A program made the position numbers and the translations under genes. Below, one piece after another: positions 13,966-24,331 of a DNA stretch of 64,000 bases. The notes beneath the pieces were generated by a model. It was not told where the DNA came from. It worked only from the letters and a program-made list of their open reading frames with translations, and made no database searches. The DNA is from Orbilia blumenaviensis (lineage: Eukaryota > Ascomycota > Orbiliomycetes > Orbiliales > Orbiliaceae). The stretch lies in NCBI GenBank assembly GCA_036872755.1, contig JAVHNS010000005.1:682001-746000 (forward strand), read 5' to 3'. Each line of letters starts with the position of its first letter. Within the stretch, counting starts at the first letter, position 1.

Positions 13966-16460
13966 ATGAACGACGCAGGCGCAGACGAAGCTATCAAAGA
14001 CCTTGCCGAGTCCCACGCCAGACAGCCTGACCATAGCCGGTTTCTTTCTCCAACATACAACAATAGACGGACCTCACGCCCCAATAGCGAAACGAGCTCT
14101 GTTACCAGTGTTCAGACAGAAAACTCTCGGAAGGGAGATGCTGGGTTGGGTCCACAGAGGCCGCACAGAACATCGTGTTTTTGGGAAAGATTCAGTCATG
14201 ATTCGAGAGAGGAGGATGAAGAGGAGATAGAAAATGTGAGGATGAGTAGGAGCGGTGACGCTGGTCTCGAGATTCGGGGTGTCGACCCTAGAAATGGGAG
14301 CACACATTCGCATTCACCAATGAGAGAAGCCGAAGCGGGCCCTGCGGAATCAAGCGAGCACGGCGACGAAGAAGAGAATATTAGAGAACTTCATGATATG
14401 GAAAGAAGAGGACAAGAAGATGAGCAGATGCCTGGGTATGCATTTTTTTTATTCTGTGAAAAACTGGCAATGCTAATTATTTTACAATTTTTATATCATA
14501 GACTATACTTTTTACTAAGCACGGCATTTCCATTAATTTCGGCAACATTAGGACCTGTAGCAAATGTAATGTCGATATGTGCTTTGGTTGTACCATGGAG
14601 TGAGTGAATGAATATAATTTTACAAGTAGACTCGGTAGGGTAGCTAATAGCAGCCTCTTAGGAGTCTATATGCCGTCCGACTCCGACCCATCCTCCCCAC
14701 CAGACGATAGCTCCAAAATCCCTGACCCTGCATGGTGCCTAGCTCTAAACGCCGTTTCTCTCGCCTGCGGCTTCACAGCTAACATAATTCTCCTTCTAAA
14801 TCTGGCCCGACGCATACAATCCACACACCTCCAACCAATCACGATCACCCTCTGGTACCTGGCTTCGTTACTACTGATAGCTCTCCTTGCCGTCTATCGT
14901 CAATACCTTTACGCTACCCCTCGGGAGGAACACGCTTGGAGCCAAGCATTCTACTATGGAATTATTGCGGCAGCATTATACTTTGTCATTGCGACACTCC
15001 TGGTTGGGAATTATATCGGCATGTTGACTGGGAAATACGCACGGCAGTTCACTTTGACAATAGCCCAGAGGACGATGATGTTGCAAACAATGAGTCTGAT
15101 GGTGTGGTTATGCCTTGGTGCTGGAGTTTTTGCGAAACTGGAGGGCTGGGCTTATCTCGATGGGATTTATTTCTGCGATACGACATTTTTGGTTGTGGGA
15201 TTGGGGGATTATACGCTTACGACAAATGCTGGACGGGCTTTGCTATTCCCGTATGCTGCTGTGGGAATTGTGACGGTCGGTTTGATCGTGAGTAGTATTC
15301 GGGGTTTAGTGCTGGAGCGAGGGAAGAGGAAGGTCAAAAGGAGGCTACTTGAGAAGCAAAGAGAAGTTATCGTTGAAGGTGGAGGAAATGGTGCAGTGGA
15401 TCGAACCGAAAGTGAGAAGGAAAGATTCGAGCTTATGAGGAAAGTCCAAGATAGAGCAGACCAGAAGAGGAAGTGGATGAGCCTCTGTTCGTCGACAACC
15501 TTCTTTTTGGTGTTCTGGCTTCTTGGGGCTTTCGTTTTTATGGAAGCGCAAGTAGGTTCGACCTCGATATTATCGAAATACATGGATGACTAATAGTAAT
15601 TATGTTATATATAGGAAGAGCAAAACTGGAATTATTTCCAATCATTATACTTCTGCTTCACCACCATTTTGACCATCGGATATGGCGACTTCCACCCTAC
15701 GTCGAACTCCGCAAAACCATTTTTTGTCATATGGTCCCTTCTCGCGGTTCCAATGATGACTATCCTCGTCTCTAACCTCGGCGACACGATTATTGTTATC
15801 GTCAAGAACGTAACACTATGGCTAGGAGAATGGACAGTGTTACCCGAAGAAAAGCTATCGGAGCTAGGTGGGCGAAACCGATGGCTAAAAACAGAGACAC
15901 AACGACGAAAGCAAATGAGAATACAAGGATCTGAAAGGTTCCGAGAAGCGGAAAGGCAGCGACAACAAGAAAGACAAGGTCAACAGGGCGATGGCGACGA
16001 TGATGCTGATGGGAAGAGAGAGCTGGAACGAATAGGAACTGGCCTCATTAACCGAGAAGAAAAGGAAGAACGAAGCCGTCCAAAGGGGGAGGATGCGAAT
16101 AACTTTTTGTTTCACGACTTAGCTTTTGCGATACAAAAGCTTATGCCAGACCTTGCTGCAGGGTCGTCGAAGCAGTATAGTTATGAGGAATGGTCGAGTT
16201 ACTTGAGACTTATCAACATGCAGGACCCAAGATCTAGACCAAGGAGCCGCTCAACACCAAGAACCGAAGGAAGCCAAGAGAGCGACGAAACCGATTGGTT
16301 AGGGGAAAACAGTCCGTTGATGAGCAGGCAGAGTGAAACAGAATGGCTGCTCACAAAGTTATGTAGTCGTTTGGAAGAGTGTCTCAGAGAAGAAAGAGAT
16401 GCTGCTAGACGGCGAAGTAAAGGGAAGAGCAGGAGGCTCCCTACCAGCGAGGGTACATAA
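13966..16460 (+). CDS. TOK1: TOK-type two-pore outward-rectifier potassium channel
   Basis: Four exons, 13966-14435, 14502-14599, 14662-15551 and 15615-16460, give 767 residues. Every junction keeps frame and restores family sequence, for example W-R-V-Y at exon 2/3. The first about 155 residues are charged and cytoplasmic. They are followed by the fungal eight-helix TOK core. The first pore has the selectivity filter VGLGDY (about 368-373) and the second has TIGYGD (about 506-511). The first filter GLGD and second GYGD are the normal pair in TOK channels. The C-terminal about 220 residues are highly charged, rich in Arg, Glu and Gln, and end in the cytoplasm. The protein should release or regulate K+ at the plasma membrane and set membrane potential. 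Introns of 62-66 nt are typical. Calling only the long central frame would lose the second pore. Confidence 0.93.
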
Positions 16461-16645
16461 TCTGGAGTTTTATACATACATAACAGAGCGCTGGCTCGAC
16501 TCTATCTTGAATTGTAATTATAATATATTGGGAGGTGGATCTATGGAATCCAGTTGAAATATACAAACTCCTCAAAACGCACTAAGCATATACCTACCAA
16601 AAAACTGGAAGGCTGAGTGCAGTGACCATTATATACATACCGACC

Positions 16646-17917
16646 TCACAGGGAGGCCCTGTTGGTGTCTTGCTGGGGCACGCCGATACCCCCAACAGTC
16701 CTCGCAATGCGCCCTGGATCGGCCAGGACCACATCCATCTCTTTCCTCGTTCGTATCAAAGTCATCCCGGCCATAGCCGTGCCATTCAAGTTCAAACCTG
16801 GACACTTGATAGCGAACCCGTCTACCACAGCTCCACTGTCCTCATCCTGGTCAACCACATACACTGTCTCCGCGGTTCTTGGTAAGATACCCATCCACCC
16901 TCTTGAAAACGACATATTATAGCTGAATGGTACATCTATATCCATTGGCCTTTGTGTCGTTGAAATCGTGTCCCACTGTTCGTTCACTTCTTTAAGCACA
17001 ACATCTGCAGGCGTTGTTGGATGGGACAACGTATACTCTGCCAGCGATAGTAGAGTCGAATACATCTTCCACAACTCCTCAGGCTTACAATCGCTCGGTA
17101 TCCTTGTAAAGTAATGTTTGTACATAACTTTACTTTGATATCGGACCTTCAGATCACCAATTCTACCTTCCACAACCCCATTCTCTCCGGGATTTGAGCC
17201 AAACAACTGTGTCGCCCAGAGTCCGTCCATTTCTGATCGCGTCAATGGTACGAATTGTAGATGCCGATGTGGCTGGCTAGCCCCGGACTCCTTCCCACTG
17301 TTGAAGAAACCATACAAGCATCGATACTCTTTCGCCCCGTCATCATCACCCCCGTCCACTTGTTCGCTGCTATCGGTCTCCCAACCCCTCAACACGCTCA
17401 ACACGCCTTCCAGGTCGCCAACCGCTAATGGACAACTCTGTTTCTCAAAATCATTCGTTGCTAAAATAAAATGGCCAGGGATGACCGGGAATTTATTCAG
17501 AACGAGATAATGGGAGCGAGGTATCGCGGTGACATAGAGTGCTGGATTTGGAGGTAAGAAGGGATTTGGTTTTGGAGTGGGGTTTGGAGGGGCAGAGTGG
17601 GAAGGGTTTTGTGGTTGGGCAGCCCCTATGGGTTTCTTGAGGAGGTTTGGAGCATATCGAATTTGGTACTGGAGAATAAGGAATCGTTAGCAATTTCAAG
17701 TATTGTAGAAAATATTCAAATAAGGTACTGAGATTGAGGAAAGTAAAAAAGAATGAAAATAGAAAATGAAAAAAATAAAAAAGGAATCCCATACATTTAT
17801 TCCATCGTGGGCGATATTATGGACTTCGGTCTCGGAGAAGGTCAATGCCCCTGCTGTGGCCGCCCGTTTGTATGTGGAGAAGACCAAAGAACGTAGCGAC
17901 GTGGTTGACGCGGCCAT
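16646..17917 (-). CDS. APA2: Ap4A phosphorylase / ATP adenylyltransferase (HIT-like)
   Basis: Exon 1 is 17795-17917 and exon 2 is 16646-17668. They are joined in phase 0 across a 126-nt intron (GTATGG...CTCCAG) to give 381 residues. The join gives HDGIN-YQIRYAPNLLKKP, as in the family. The catalytic HIT-like motif SGASQPHRHLQF lies at about residues 169-180. The protein cleaves diadenosine 5',5'''-P1,P4-tetraphosphate with phosphate to ATP and ADP, and probably also acts as ADP-sulfurylase or adenylyltransferase in the cytosol. Length agrees with yeast Apa1/Apa2 (about 320-330) plus a Pro-rich insert near residues 55-82. The gene converges on the K+ channel gene, with only 185 bases between the two stops. 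Choice between APA1 and APA2 names is arbitrary. Confidence 0.9.
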
Positions 17918-18544
17918 GGTAATACAATTGCAACAAAACTCAGCTATAGCTTCACGGTCTCGAGCTCATGGACTCAACTCTGCAGCTCCAAGGCGGCAGG
18001 ATCAATTCAGTTCGGAGCTGACTGATATCAGCCGATGCTGTGGGCCAGGTCGACTCGGGACTTGGGCAATTGGAGTTTCACTCAGGGACAGTGGGGCTTA
18101 ATGCAATTGCCCAAGAATGTCGAAGCTAAACTACCTAGCTCGGAGTTTTCGCGCATTCGGCAGCCATTGGCATGATCTCATAACCATGCGCGCATTCAAC
18201 ACCAGACAAATACCACACTAACTCCGAACCGCCAGCCACATTCCTCAGTTCCACACGGAAAAGCTCCGTCGATGGAATGCCGTCTTTCAGCTGTCTAGAG
18301 TCCCAAGGCCGCGTATTCCTTCTCGGACAGGCCATTTAGTGGTCATACATGTTTCCCGTAGCCAAGTAACCAATCAGGTTTTGACGTCACCGCCCAGGAT
18401 TGCTGGGTTACCAGAGCTATAAAAAGCCCCTCTTTACCCCGCTATTTGGCCATATTCTATCCGTAGTTACCCTCCGTGCTGCTTAAAATATTATTCCGGC
18501 TATTATTCTGAAAGTCGTCAATTGAAATCTATTTTTTTGTCATA
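17918..18544. promoter_or_regulatory. Divergent promoter region: Ap4A phosphorylase / Gly-rich protein
   Basis: These 627 bases separate two divergently transcribed starts. Toward the forward gene they contain a CCAAT box at 18370-18374, a full palindromic CRE (TGACGTCA) at 18382-18389 and a TATA box (TATAAAAA) at 18418-18425. The forward ATG is about 120 bases downstream of the TATA box. The order CCAAT-CRE-TATA suggests a strong inducible promoter for the Gly-rich gene. Confidence 0.65.
18382..18389. promoter_or_regulatory. Perfect CRE palindrome TGACGTCA
   Basis: An eight-base palindromic bZIP/ATF-CREB site sits 8 bases after a CCAAT box and 29 bases before a TATA box, in the promoter of the Gly-rich gene. 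Function is inferred from motif and position only. Confidence 0.6.
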
Positions 18545-19791
18545 ATGTCTTACGATCGTGATAATTCTTACGGTAGCGGTGGTGGTGGTGGTGGTGGTTA
18601 TGGCGGACGGGACGACGACAGACGCCGAAACGACGATTACGGCAGGCGTGATGATAACCAAGGACGTCGTGATGATGACCGTCGCGATGATAGACATGAT
18701 GACCGACGCGGTGATGACCGTCGGAATGATAGCTATGGCGGTGGATCCGGGTACGGTGGGTCTGGCGGCGGTGGCTCATACGGTTCTGGTGGTGGATCCG
18801 GATATGGTGGTTCAGGAGGCAACTCTGGGTATGGCGGTTCAGGGGGTAACTCTGGATATGGTGGTTCGGGAGGTAACTCCGGATACGGAGGCTCAGGAGG
18901 TAACTCCGGATATGGAGGCTCAGGTGGCCACTCTGGCGGTGGCTCTGGATATGGTGGATCTGGCGGTGGCTCTGGCGGTGGCTCCTATGGCGGCCGCGAC
19001 GATCGCCGTGATGACGACCGTCGAGACCACGGAAGCTCTGGGGGCTATGGTCGAGATGACCGCCGTGATGACGATCGTCGGGACCATGGAAGCTCTGGAA
19101 GCTATGGTCGTGACGACCGCAGGGACAACCAAGGAGGTTCCGAATACCGTCGTCCCCAAGGTAGCGGTACCCACGGATATGACGACGACAGCGACGATGA
19201 CTTCGAGCAAGCCAAGAAGACTGCAAAGAAGCAATCCGGCAAGCACGAAGACGACGACGATGACGAGACCAACCTGTTCTCCAATGCCTTGGGCTTCTTG
19301 AGCGACAAGAAGAAGAACAAGAAGATCAATGCGGACGACTTCGATGAGGAGAAGGTTGTCAATGCCCATAAGAACACCTACGGAAGCGGTGGTAGCGGCA
19401 ACAAAGACTCAGGCACCGTCGGTGCTGCTGCTGCTATGGAAGCCTTGAAAATGTTCAGCGGTAGTGGTGGCAGCGGTGGTGGAAAGCAAGATAAGAACCA
19501 GCTTATCGGTTTGGCTATGAGCCAAGCTTCAAAGATGATGTCTGGAAAGGTATGATATTCGTATTCCATATCATCAAATTAATTACGTTCTTATTCTAAT
19601 TTATATCCGCTGTATAGCCACAAGACGAAAAACAGAGTGCCGTTAATCAGGCAGCCGAACTGGCGCTCAAGATGTACTTGAAGAGTGGAAAGGATAGCAG
19701 TTCATCCGGCGGTGGCAGCAGCAGTGGCGGTGCTGGTGGTCTCAATGCTGGTGACTTGCTTGGACTTGCTTCCAAATTCCTTTCGAAGTAA
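18545..19791 (+). CDS. Glycine-rich repeat protein with conserved helical C-terminus
   Basis: Exons 18545-19549 and 19618-19791 (68-nt intron, phase 0) encode 392 residues. The N-terminal half is low complexity. A 9-residue unit of the type SGYGGSGGN is repeated about five times (27-bp DNA period, from 18800). It is followed by two copies of an 18-residue Asp/Arg/Gly unit (DDRRDDDRRDHGSSG type). The C-terminal about 190 residues are ordered: an acidic/lysine linker, then LFSNALGFLSDKKK, then Ala-rich helices AAAAMEALKMF, LIGLAMSQASKMM and AAELALKMYLKSG, ending in LLGLASKFLSK. This architecture resembles fungal beta-flanking/DUF7721-type proteins, but I am not certain of the family name and function is unknown. 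The RGG-like repeats suggest RNA binding or condensate behaviour (inference). The promoter is unusually complete (TATA, CCAAT, CRE). Confidence 0.82.
18800..18935 (+). repeat. 27-bp coding minisatellite (SGYGGSGGN units)
   Basis: About five in-frame copies of a 27-base unit begin near 18800, 18827, 18854, 18881 and 18908. Differences between copies are mainly at third codon positions, so the peptide is kept while the DNA drifts. A second, 54-base unit follows at about 19000-19110. Confidence 0.85.
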
Positions 19792-20046
19792 ATTTTGCAA
19801 TATCGGCTTAACAAATTTCTTAGTGAATCTGTTAGGTTATTATGGAAGCTGCAGATTGCAAAACTTGGAAGCCTGTGCGTAGCTGCGCAGCGTTATCTAA
19901 AAATCAAAGGCGTTTGATAGCCAAAATTCCGAATCATCATTCAGTACCAGTGCTATGTTCAACGGCATGCATTGCGCACCATATATCCTTGTGATTGTTA
20001 TATATCCTAAACTAAGTCGTATAGTATTATGCATTGATCTATTGGA

Positions 20047-21228
20047 TCAAAACACCCCCATCCATCGCGCTGCTTCTTCTAACTGCCCCAGTGCCACTTT
20101 TGCCCCTTCCAATCCCCAGCCTGTTGAAAACATACAGTGTGCATAACCACTGTGAATTTGGACCCGACTATCTACACCTAGCTCCTTCATCCTCTCTGCA
20201 AACAACAAATGCCCGTCTCTTAAAACGTCCATCCCGTAAGCTTCGTGGTAGACCTTTGGGAATTGCTTGAGTTCCTCGTCGCCAAGCGCTACCAATGGGC
20301 TGAAATATATATCTGCCTCAGGTGGCGAGTTTCTCCACGCAGTATATCGGTCGATATCGAGCGCATTAACGAAGGGTGCATCTTTATTTTGTATAAAGCT
20401 GTGGCCTTGATCACTTGATATCTTCTCAGCAGGGAACAGATGCGGATCGACCGCCGGGCTTCCGTGCAAAAAGAGTCCCTTAATCACACCAGCTCGGTTG
20501 CTCTCAATATCGATAATTGCGCATGCAGTTGCAATCTGTGCACCCGCTGAAGTGCCGTACATATACACTTTTTCAGTGTCAAACTCAGGGATTCCCCACA
20601 TTTTGAGCGAAGGACTTTCTTTGTTGACAGCAGCGTGGTGGATGTTGCGATAGACCCCATAACAGTCATCTTGGGGAGTGTTGTAGGGGTTCTCAGGGCA
20701 GAATCTGTAGTCGACATTCACGACAACAACATTGTGACTGGCGAACCAGAGACAATGAGGGTGTCCAAAGTCGACAGTTCCTCCAATCCAGCCACCGCCG
20801 TGGAAGTCTGTTTTCAGTGGTTAGAAACCTTGCTCACATGCAAGTTTTGATCCTAAGGCGTAGCATGTTGACTTACGAAATAGGATTGATGGCAGCTGGT
20901 CCCCAGCTGCTGCCCTAGCAGCCTCATTTGGTGTATATACTCTCACTGGAATAAGCGTTCCATCGCGGATTGAGACCTTAGTTTCTGTAACTTCACAGTC
21001 CTTTGGACCCTGGTAGAGAGTATTTGGATATGTGGCTAAATTATCAAGGACATCACGATACTCCTTGAGACCAAAATTTGTTGTATCTGATCTTGGAATA
21101 AGTGGGAGCAGACGCTCGAACTCCGGGGCGATTTTACTGTGTTCTAGGTATCACAGAACTGTGTTAGCGTTTGACATTAATTTGCGGGCGGGTTAAAAGT
21201 TCATGACTATACCTGCGAAAGATGTCAT
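20047..21228 (-). CDS. Alpha/beta-hydrolase fold-3 esterase (hormone-sensitive-lipase-like)
   Basis: Three exons, 21213-21228, 20877-21143 and 20047-20807, give 347 residues. The first exon is only 16 nt (ATG plus 4 codons plus 1 base). The oxyanion-hole motif HFHGGGW spans residues 95-101, restored across the second intron. The nucleophile elbow GTSAGA has Ser181, and the catalytic His is in the motif GYAHCMF near the C-terminus. An Asp in the segment EAYGMDVLRDGHLL is the probable acid. These are the HSL-family signatures (HGGG and GxSAG). It probably hydrolyses short-chain esters or acetylated small molecules in the cytosol; there is no signal peptide or membrane segment. The conserved acidic pattern CPENPYNTPQDD is also typical. 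The model depends on the 16-nt exon, which fits in phase and carries a good donor. Confidence 0.85.
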
Positions 21229-22381
21229 TTTCAATAGAGTCAACTAATGGATGGTAATGATATTGGAAAAATATGTCACCACTGTTAAGATTGGGATCTA
21301 ATTGATTCAAAAGATTGGTCTGTATTGATAATGGAAGCTGATTTAAGACGTTTTTATATTTTACATTTTTGGTTCTAACCGGCTGTTAGATCGAAAGCGG
21401 GGCAGAGGCCCTGGCCAGCCGCCTGACTCGATCCGAGGCAGGCCTCCTGCGCGGGCTGTACCGCGGCGAGTTGACGGGTTGATGTCTAGAGGCTTGATCT
21501 GGCGATTTTAGCTATGATATTTAGCCCGATAACGTTATAACTGTTACCCCTGTAAACAAACCTCGATCCATAGTATATGGCTACATAATCTTACATCTGT
21601 TAACCGTTGTGTCAAGGAGTTAAGGCTTTACGATCGATATTTCTTTCTTGAACTGGCAAAAGTTTAGTTCCGCGTATCGGACGAATTCAGCTTGAAGTGG
21701 CGCTAAAGGTGCTTCGAAGAAGTTGAATTTCAAATCAAATTAGTCCCTGCTAAGTTCAACAGAGTTCATTTTCCAGGCTTGAATGGATCTTGCCATTATA
21801 CTTGCTGTGATGAAAAAATACACTCTTTCAATACCGTCGTAATACGAAATACCTAGGTATATGGGTCCATTTTTGTATAATACCGCTCTAATACAATTAC
21901 TACATTAATGCTGAATTAGTTCCGTATCAATATCATATCAATTTCCAGCACAGTAGCTTAGAGTAAACATCTCCACTATCAACCTCGTTTAAGAGAACTT
22001 CAGCCGACCGTTGGAGATTTACCGGCCGAGAGGCTCTGGTTACGTAGAATGAAACCAAGAAACGGTAGCATGATTGGTAATTTATAGATGGTGAGCCCCA
22101 CTGTAAGAAGGAAATCTCGTAGGTTGTCTACTAATTGCGTGGGTCCCCCGCAGTTATATGTCCGCGTTAAGATATACCCCGTATTACGTTAATGCGCCGT
22201 GACACCAAAAGCTTAAATGATGACTTCGGGATATGGATGTTCGAGGGTAGAAATGGCGGACTTATTTTCGCCCCACATCATCATAACCTATCCTCAACTA
22301 CCGCCGTTGATATATGAATATCTAGTTATATACCGATCGTATGGTTTCTACTATGTGAAGCATTGTGAAGCATAACCTGCA
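21229..22381. other. Intergenic region with no supported gene
   Basis: AT-rich sequence without a convincing reading frame. It lies between two reverse-strand genes and so contains the 5' region of the esterase and the 3' region of the coiled-coil gene. A GC-richer stretch occurs at about 21395-21480. Confidence 0.5.
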
Positions 22382-23905
22382 TCACATATCGTCGCCAAAT
22401 CCCACGTTGCCTCTGAGGCCTCTCCAGCTAACAGCCTTCTTTCTCCTGTTTCCTGACTCTTCATCTGGTAAGAGACCTTTAAGTTGATCCAGTATCATAT
22501 CGACCTCTTCTAGTTTTGCTTCCGCAAAAGCCGCATCTTTATCAGTTTCAACTCTAGTGCTTTTCTCTGCATCCTCGGCGGCAGCTTCCCAAACCCTCGC
22601 AAGCTCCATGCTGCCATGGAACGGGCTGACATTCCCTTCGTGGAGTCCCCTGTGATGTACCCTAACGCCTCCACCTCCAAAGTTTTCTAATAGCTGACTC
22701 TCACTTCTCAATTTCCCCATCACTCCTTCTAACTCTCCGGCTGCTGCATTGTTTCCCTCTTTCATTGCTTTCATCAATTCTCCAAGTTCATCCATTTTCT
22801 CTTTCCAATAGCCGAGCTCCCCAATGGCTCCCAATAGCTCTGGTATCTCTCCTTTCGCTAGTCCAGGCCCTGAGTTTGCAGTGTTGCTCCTTTCTCGGCC
22901 TATCTTTGCTGGGATCACCTCTCTCTTGACCGGTTGACTCGCTAACAAGAAGGCATGAAGCATTCGCTCCCTACTCTCCACGTAGTCTTCGTAGATTTTC
23001 TTGATTTCAGCCAGTTCCTCGTCTAGGTCGAAACCCTCCCCTCCTTGCATCATATCCACAATCTTACCCTTCCTCGGCGTCGCGCTCCCCTCTCCCGCTA
23101 GCCTCAATTGCTCGTCAAGCCATACTTCCAACTCCTCCTTTGCAGCTATCATACCAGCTGTCTTCACTTCTTCGGGCAAATTCGCCATATCGATATCTTT
23201 GACTTTCTCTTTCACTTTCTCTAAAAGTCTCTTCTCCTCGTCCAACCGCCTTTTCGCATCGACTACGGCCTTTTCGAGGGGTAATAAAGACTCCTCATCT
23301 CCTGCCCCCGCCCCGGACTGGTCCTTCCCCGACAGCGGTCCACCAGGAGGCGCAGGCGGTAGTTGCTGATTATATTCCACGAATACATTACTCAAGGAAT
23401 CTTTCCTGTTCTGCGCCAGCGCCGTAATCTTCTGCTGATATTTCCCCAGTATCGTCAATTGAGAGAATACCCTTCTAAGCTCTAAAACTTGATCATATGT
23501 CTGTGTCCAATCCGTCGGTAACGGCGTGACGCCAGCGCTAAGCTTTCGACTGTGCGAACGGACATGAGACGGCGTTTGATGCTGTTGCTGCTGTGCCTTT
23601 GCTTTCGCGGCAGCAACATCGGGATCGCCGACCGGGAGTTTGATATCTGCCGTTAACTCGGCCCATTGTTTTCGTAATCGTAGGTTCTCGACAGCGGCAT
23701 TGTAGTATGCTTTTCGCGTGCCAGTTAATGTTCGCACGGCGCGTTGGGCGGTTAGTGAAGGTGTTGGCGACGCTGAGGAAGCAACCAAAGTTGAGAGTGT
23801 GGAGGAAAGGTGTCGGCGGATGAGGGCGGCTTCGGAAGCGGGGTGGATGAAGGGGGATAAAGCGGCTTCGACGGCGGGGAGAACGGGGAGGTTTGGTTGG
23901 GACAT
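22382..23905 (-). CDS. Coiled-coil protein of unknown function
   Basis: A single uninterrupted frame of 507 codons with no intron. The protein is largely helical and charged, with predicted coiled-coil segments in the middle (for example EKAVVDAKRRLDEEKRLLEK, and EELAEIKKIYEDYVESRERM further on). No enzymatic motif, signal peptide or transmembrane segment is seen. A Gln-rich spot (KAQQQQHQT) and a Pro/Gly linker (PPAPPGGPLSG) interrupt the helices. The length, a long helical bundle and the VSWRGL tail suggest a structural or kinetochore/spindle-type role, but I do not recognise the family and no function is claimed. The ATG at 23905 is the first in frame. Confidence 0.8.
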   Translation of the reverse strand: MSQPNLPVLPAVEAALSPFIHPASEAALIRRHLSSTLSTLVASSASPTPSLTAQRAVRTLTGTRKAYYNAAVENLRLRKQWAELTADIKLPVGDPDVAAAKAKAQQQQHQTPSHVRSHSRKLSAGVTPLPTDWTQTYDQVLELRRVFSQLTILGKYQQKITALAQNRKDSLSNVFVEYNQQLPPAPPGGPLSGKDQSGAGAGDEESLLPLEKAVVDAKRRLDEEKRLLEKVKEKVKDIDMANLPEEVKTAGMIAAKEELEVWLDEQLRLAGEGSATPRKGKIVDMMQGGEGFDLDEELAEIKKIYEDYVESRERMLHAFLLASQPVKREVIPAKIGRERSNTANSGPGLAKGEIPELLGAIGELGYWKEKMDELGELMKAMKEGNNAAAGELEGVMGKLRSESQLLENFGGGGVRVHHRGLHEGNVSPFHGSMELARVWEAAAEDAEKSTRVETDKDAAFAEAKLEEVDMILDQLKGLLPDEESGNRRKKAVSWRGLRGNVGFGDDM

Positions 23906-24331
23906 TCTGGTGGATTGGATGTGGATTGGGGGGAGCTCGTTATCGTGAGGGAGTCGGAGCTTGAAGCTTGTTTAGGGAAAATGCCACGGACAACGCAGGT
24001 GGCATCCTGAACTGGCCTGGGCAGCAGAACCCGTGTTGTCTGGTTCCAACGAGACCAAGCAGAACCAACTTCTGACGGAAAATCAAGCCATCCTGGTCTC
24101 GTTGGAACCGGACAACACTGGCCGTTCGCAGATACATACATCTAGAGTTTACGTATAGGTAGTTATTTTGAAGATTCAGGATAGATGCAACTTATAAACG
24201 GCCGTAAAACTATATATACATAATCGCTAGACAAACTCTGAACAATGCAATGCCCCAAGAAAACAATATATGCATGCTAAACTGGATATCTTGAACGTTT
24301 GAACGGTCGGTATCATAGTCAAGGAAATTAT
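23906..24331. other. Intergenic region holding an inverted repeat
   Basis: This is the space between two reverse-strand genes: the 5' side of the coiled-coil gene and the 3' side of the Hsp70-like gene. Its main content is the inverted repeat at 24033-24118 listed separately. Confidence 0.6.
24033..24118. repeat. 25-bp inverted repeat with 36-base spacer (possible MITE relic)
   Basis: The left arm is 24033-24057, beginning GTGTTGTCTGG, and the right arm is 24094-24118. They are reverse complements at 24 of 25 positions; the only difference is T versus C at arm position 9. A related single arm, CCTCGTTGGAAC followed by AAGACAACAC, occurs at 32486-32507. The repeated arm suggests a short non-autonomous mobile element or a shared hairpin. 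Confidence 0.7.

Noticed and set aside
18540..19226. Reverse His/Arg-rich 228-codon frame
   Set aside because: Antisense shadow of the Gly-rich repeat gene, produced by its repetitive codons.
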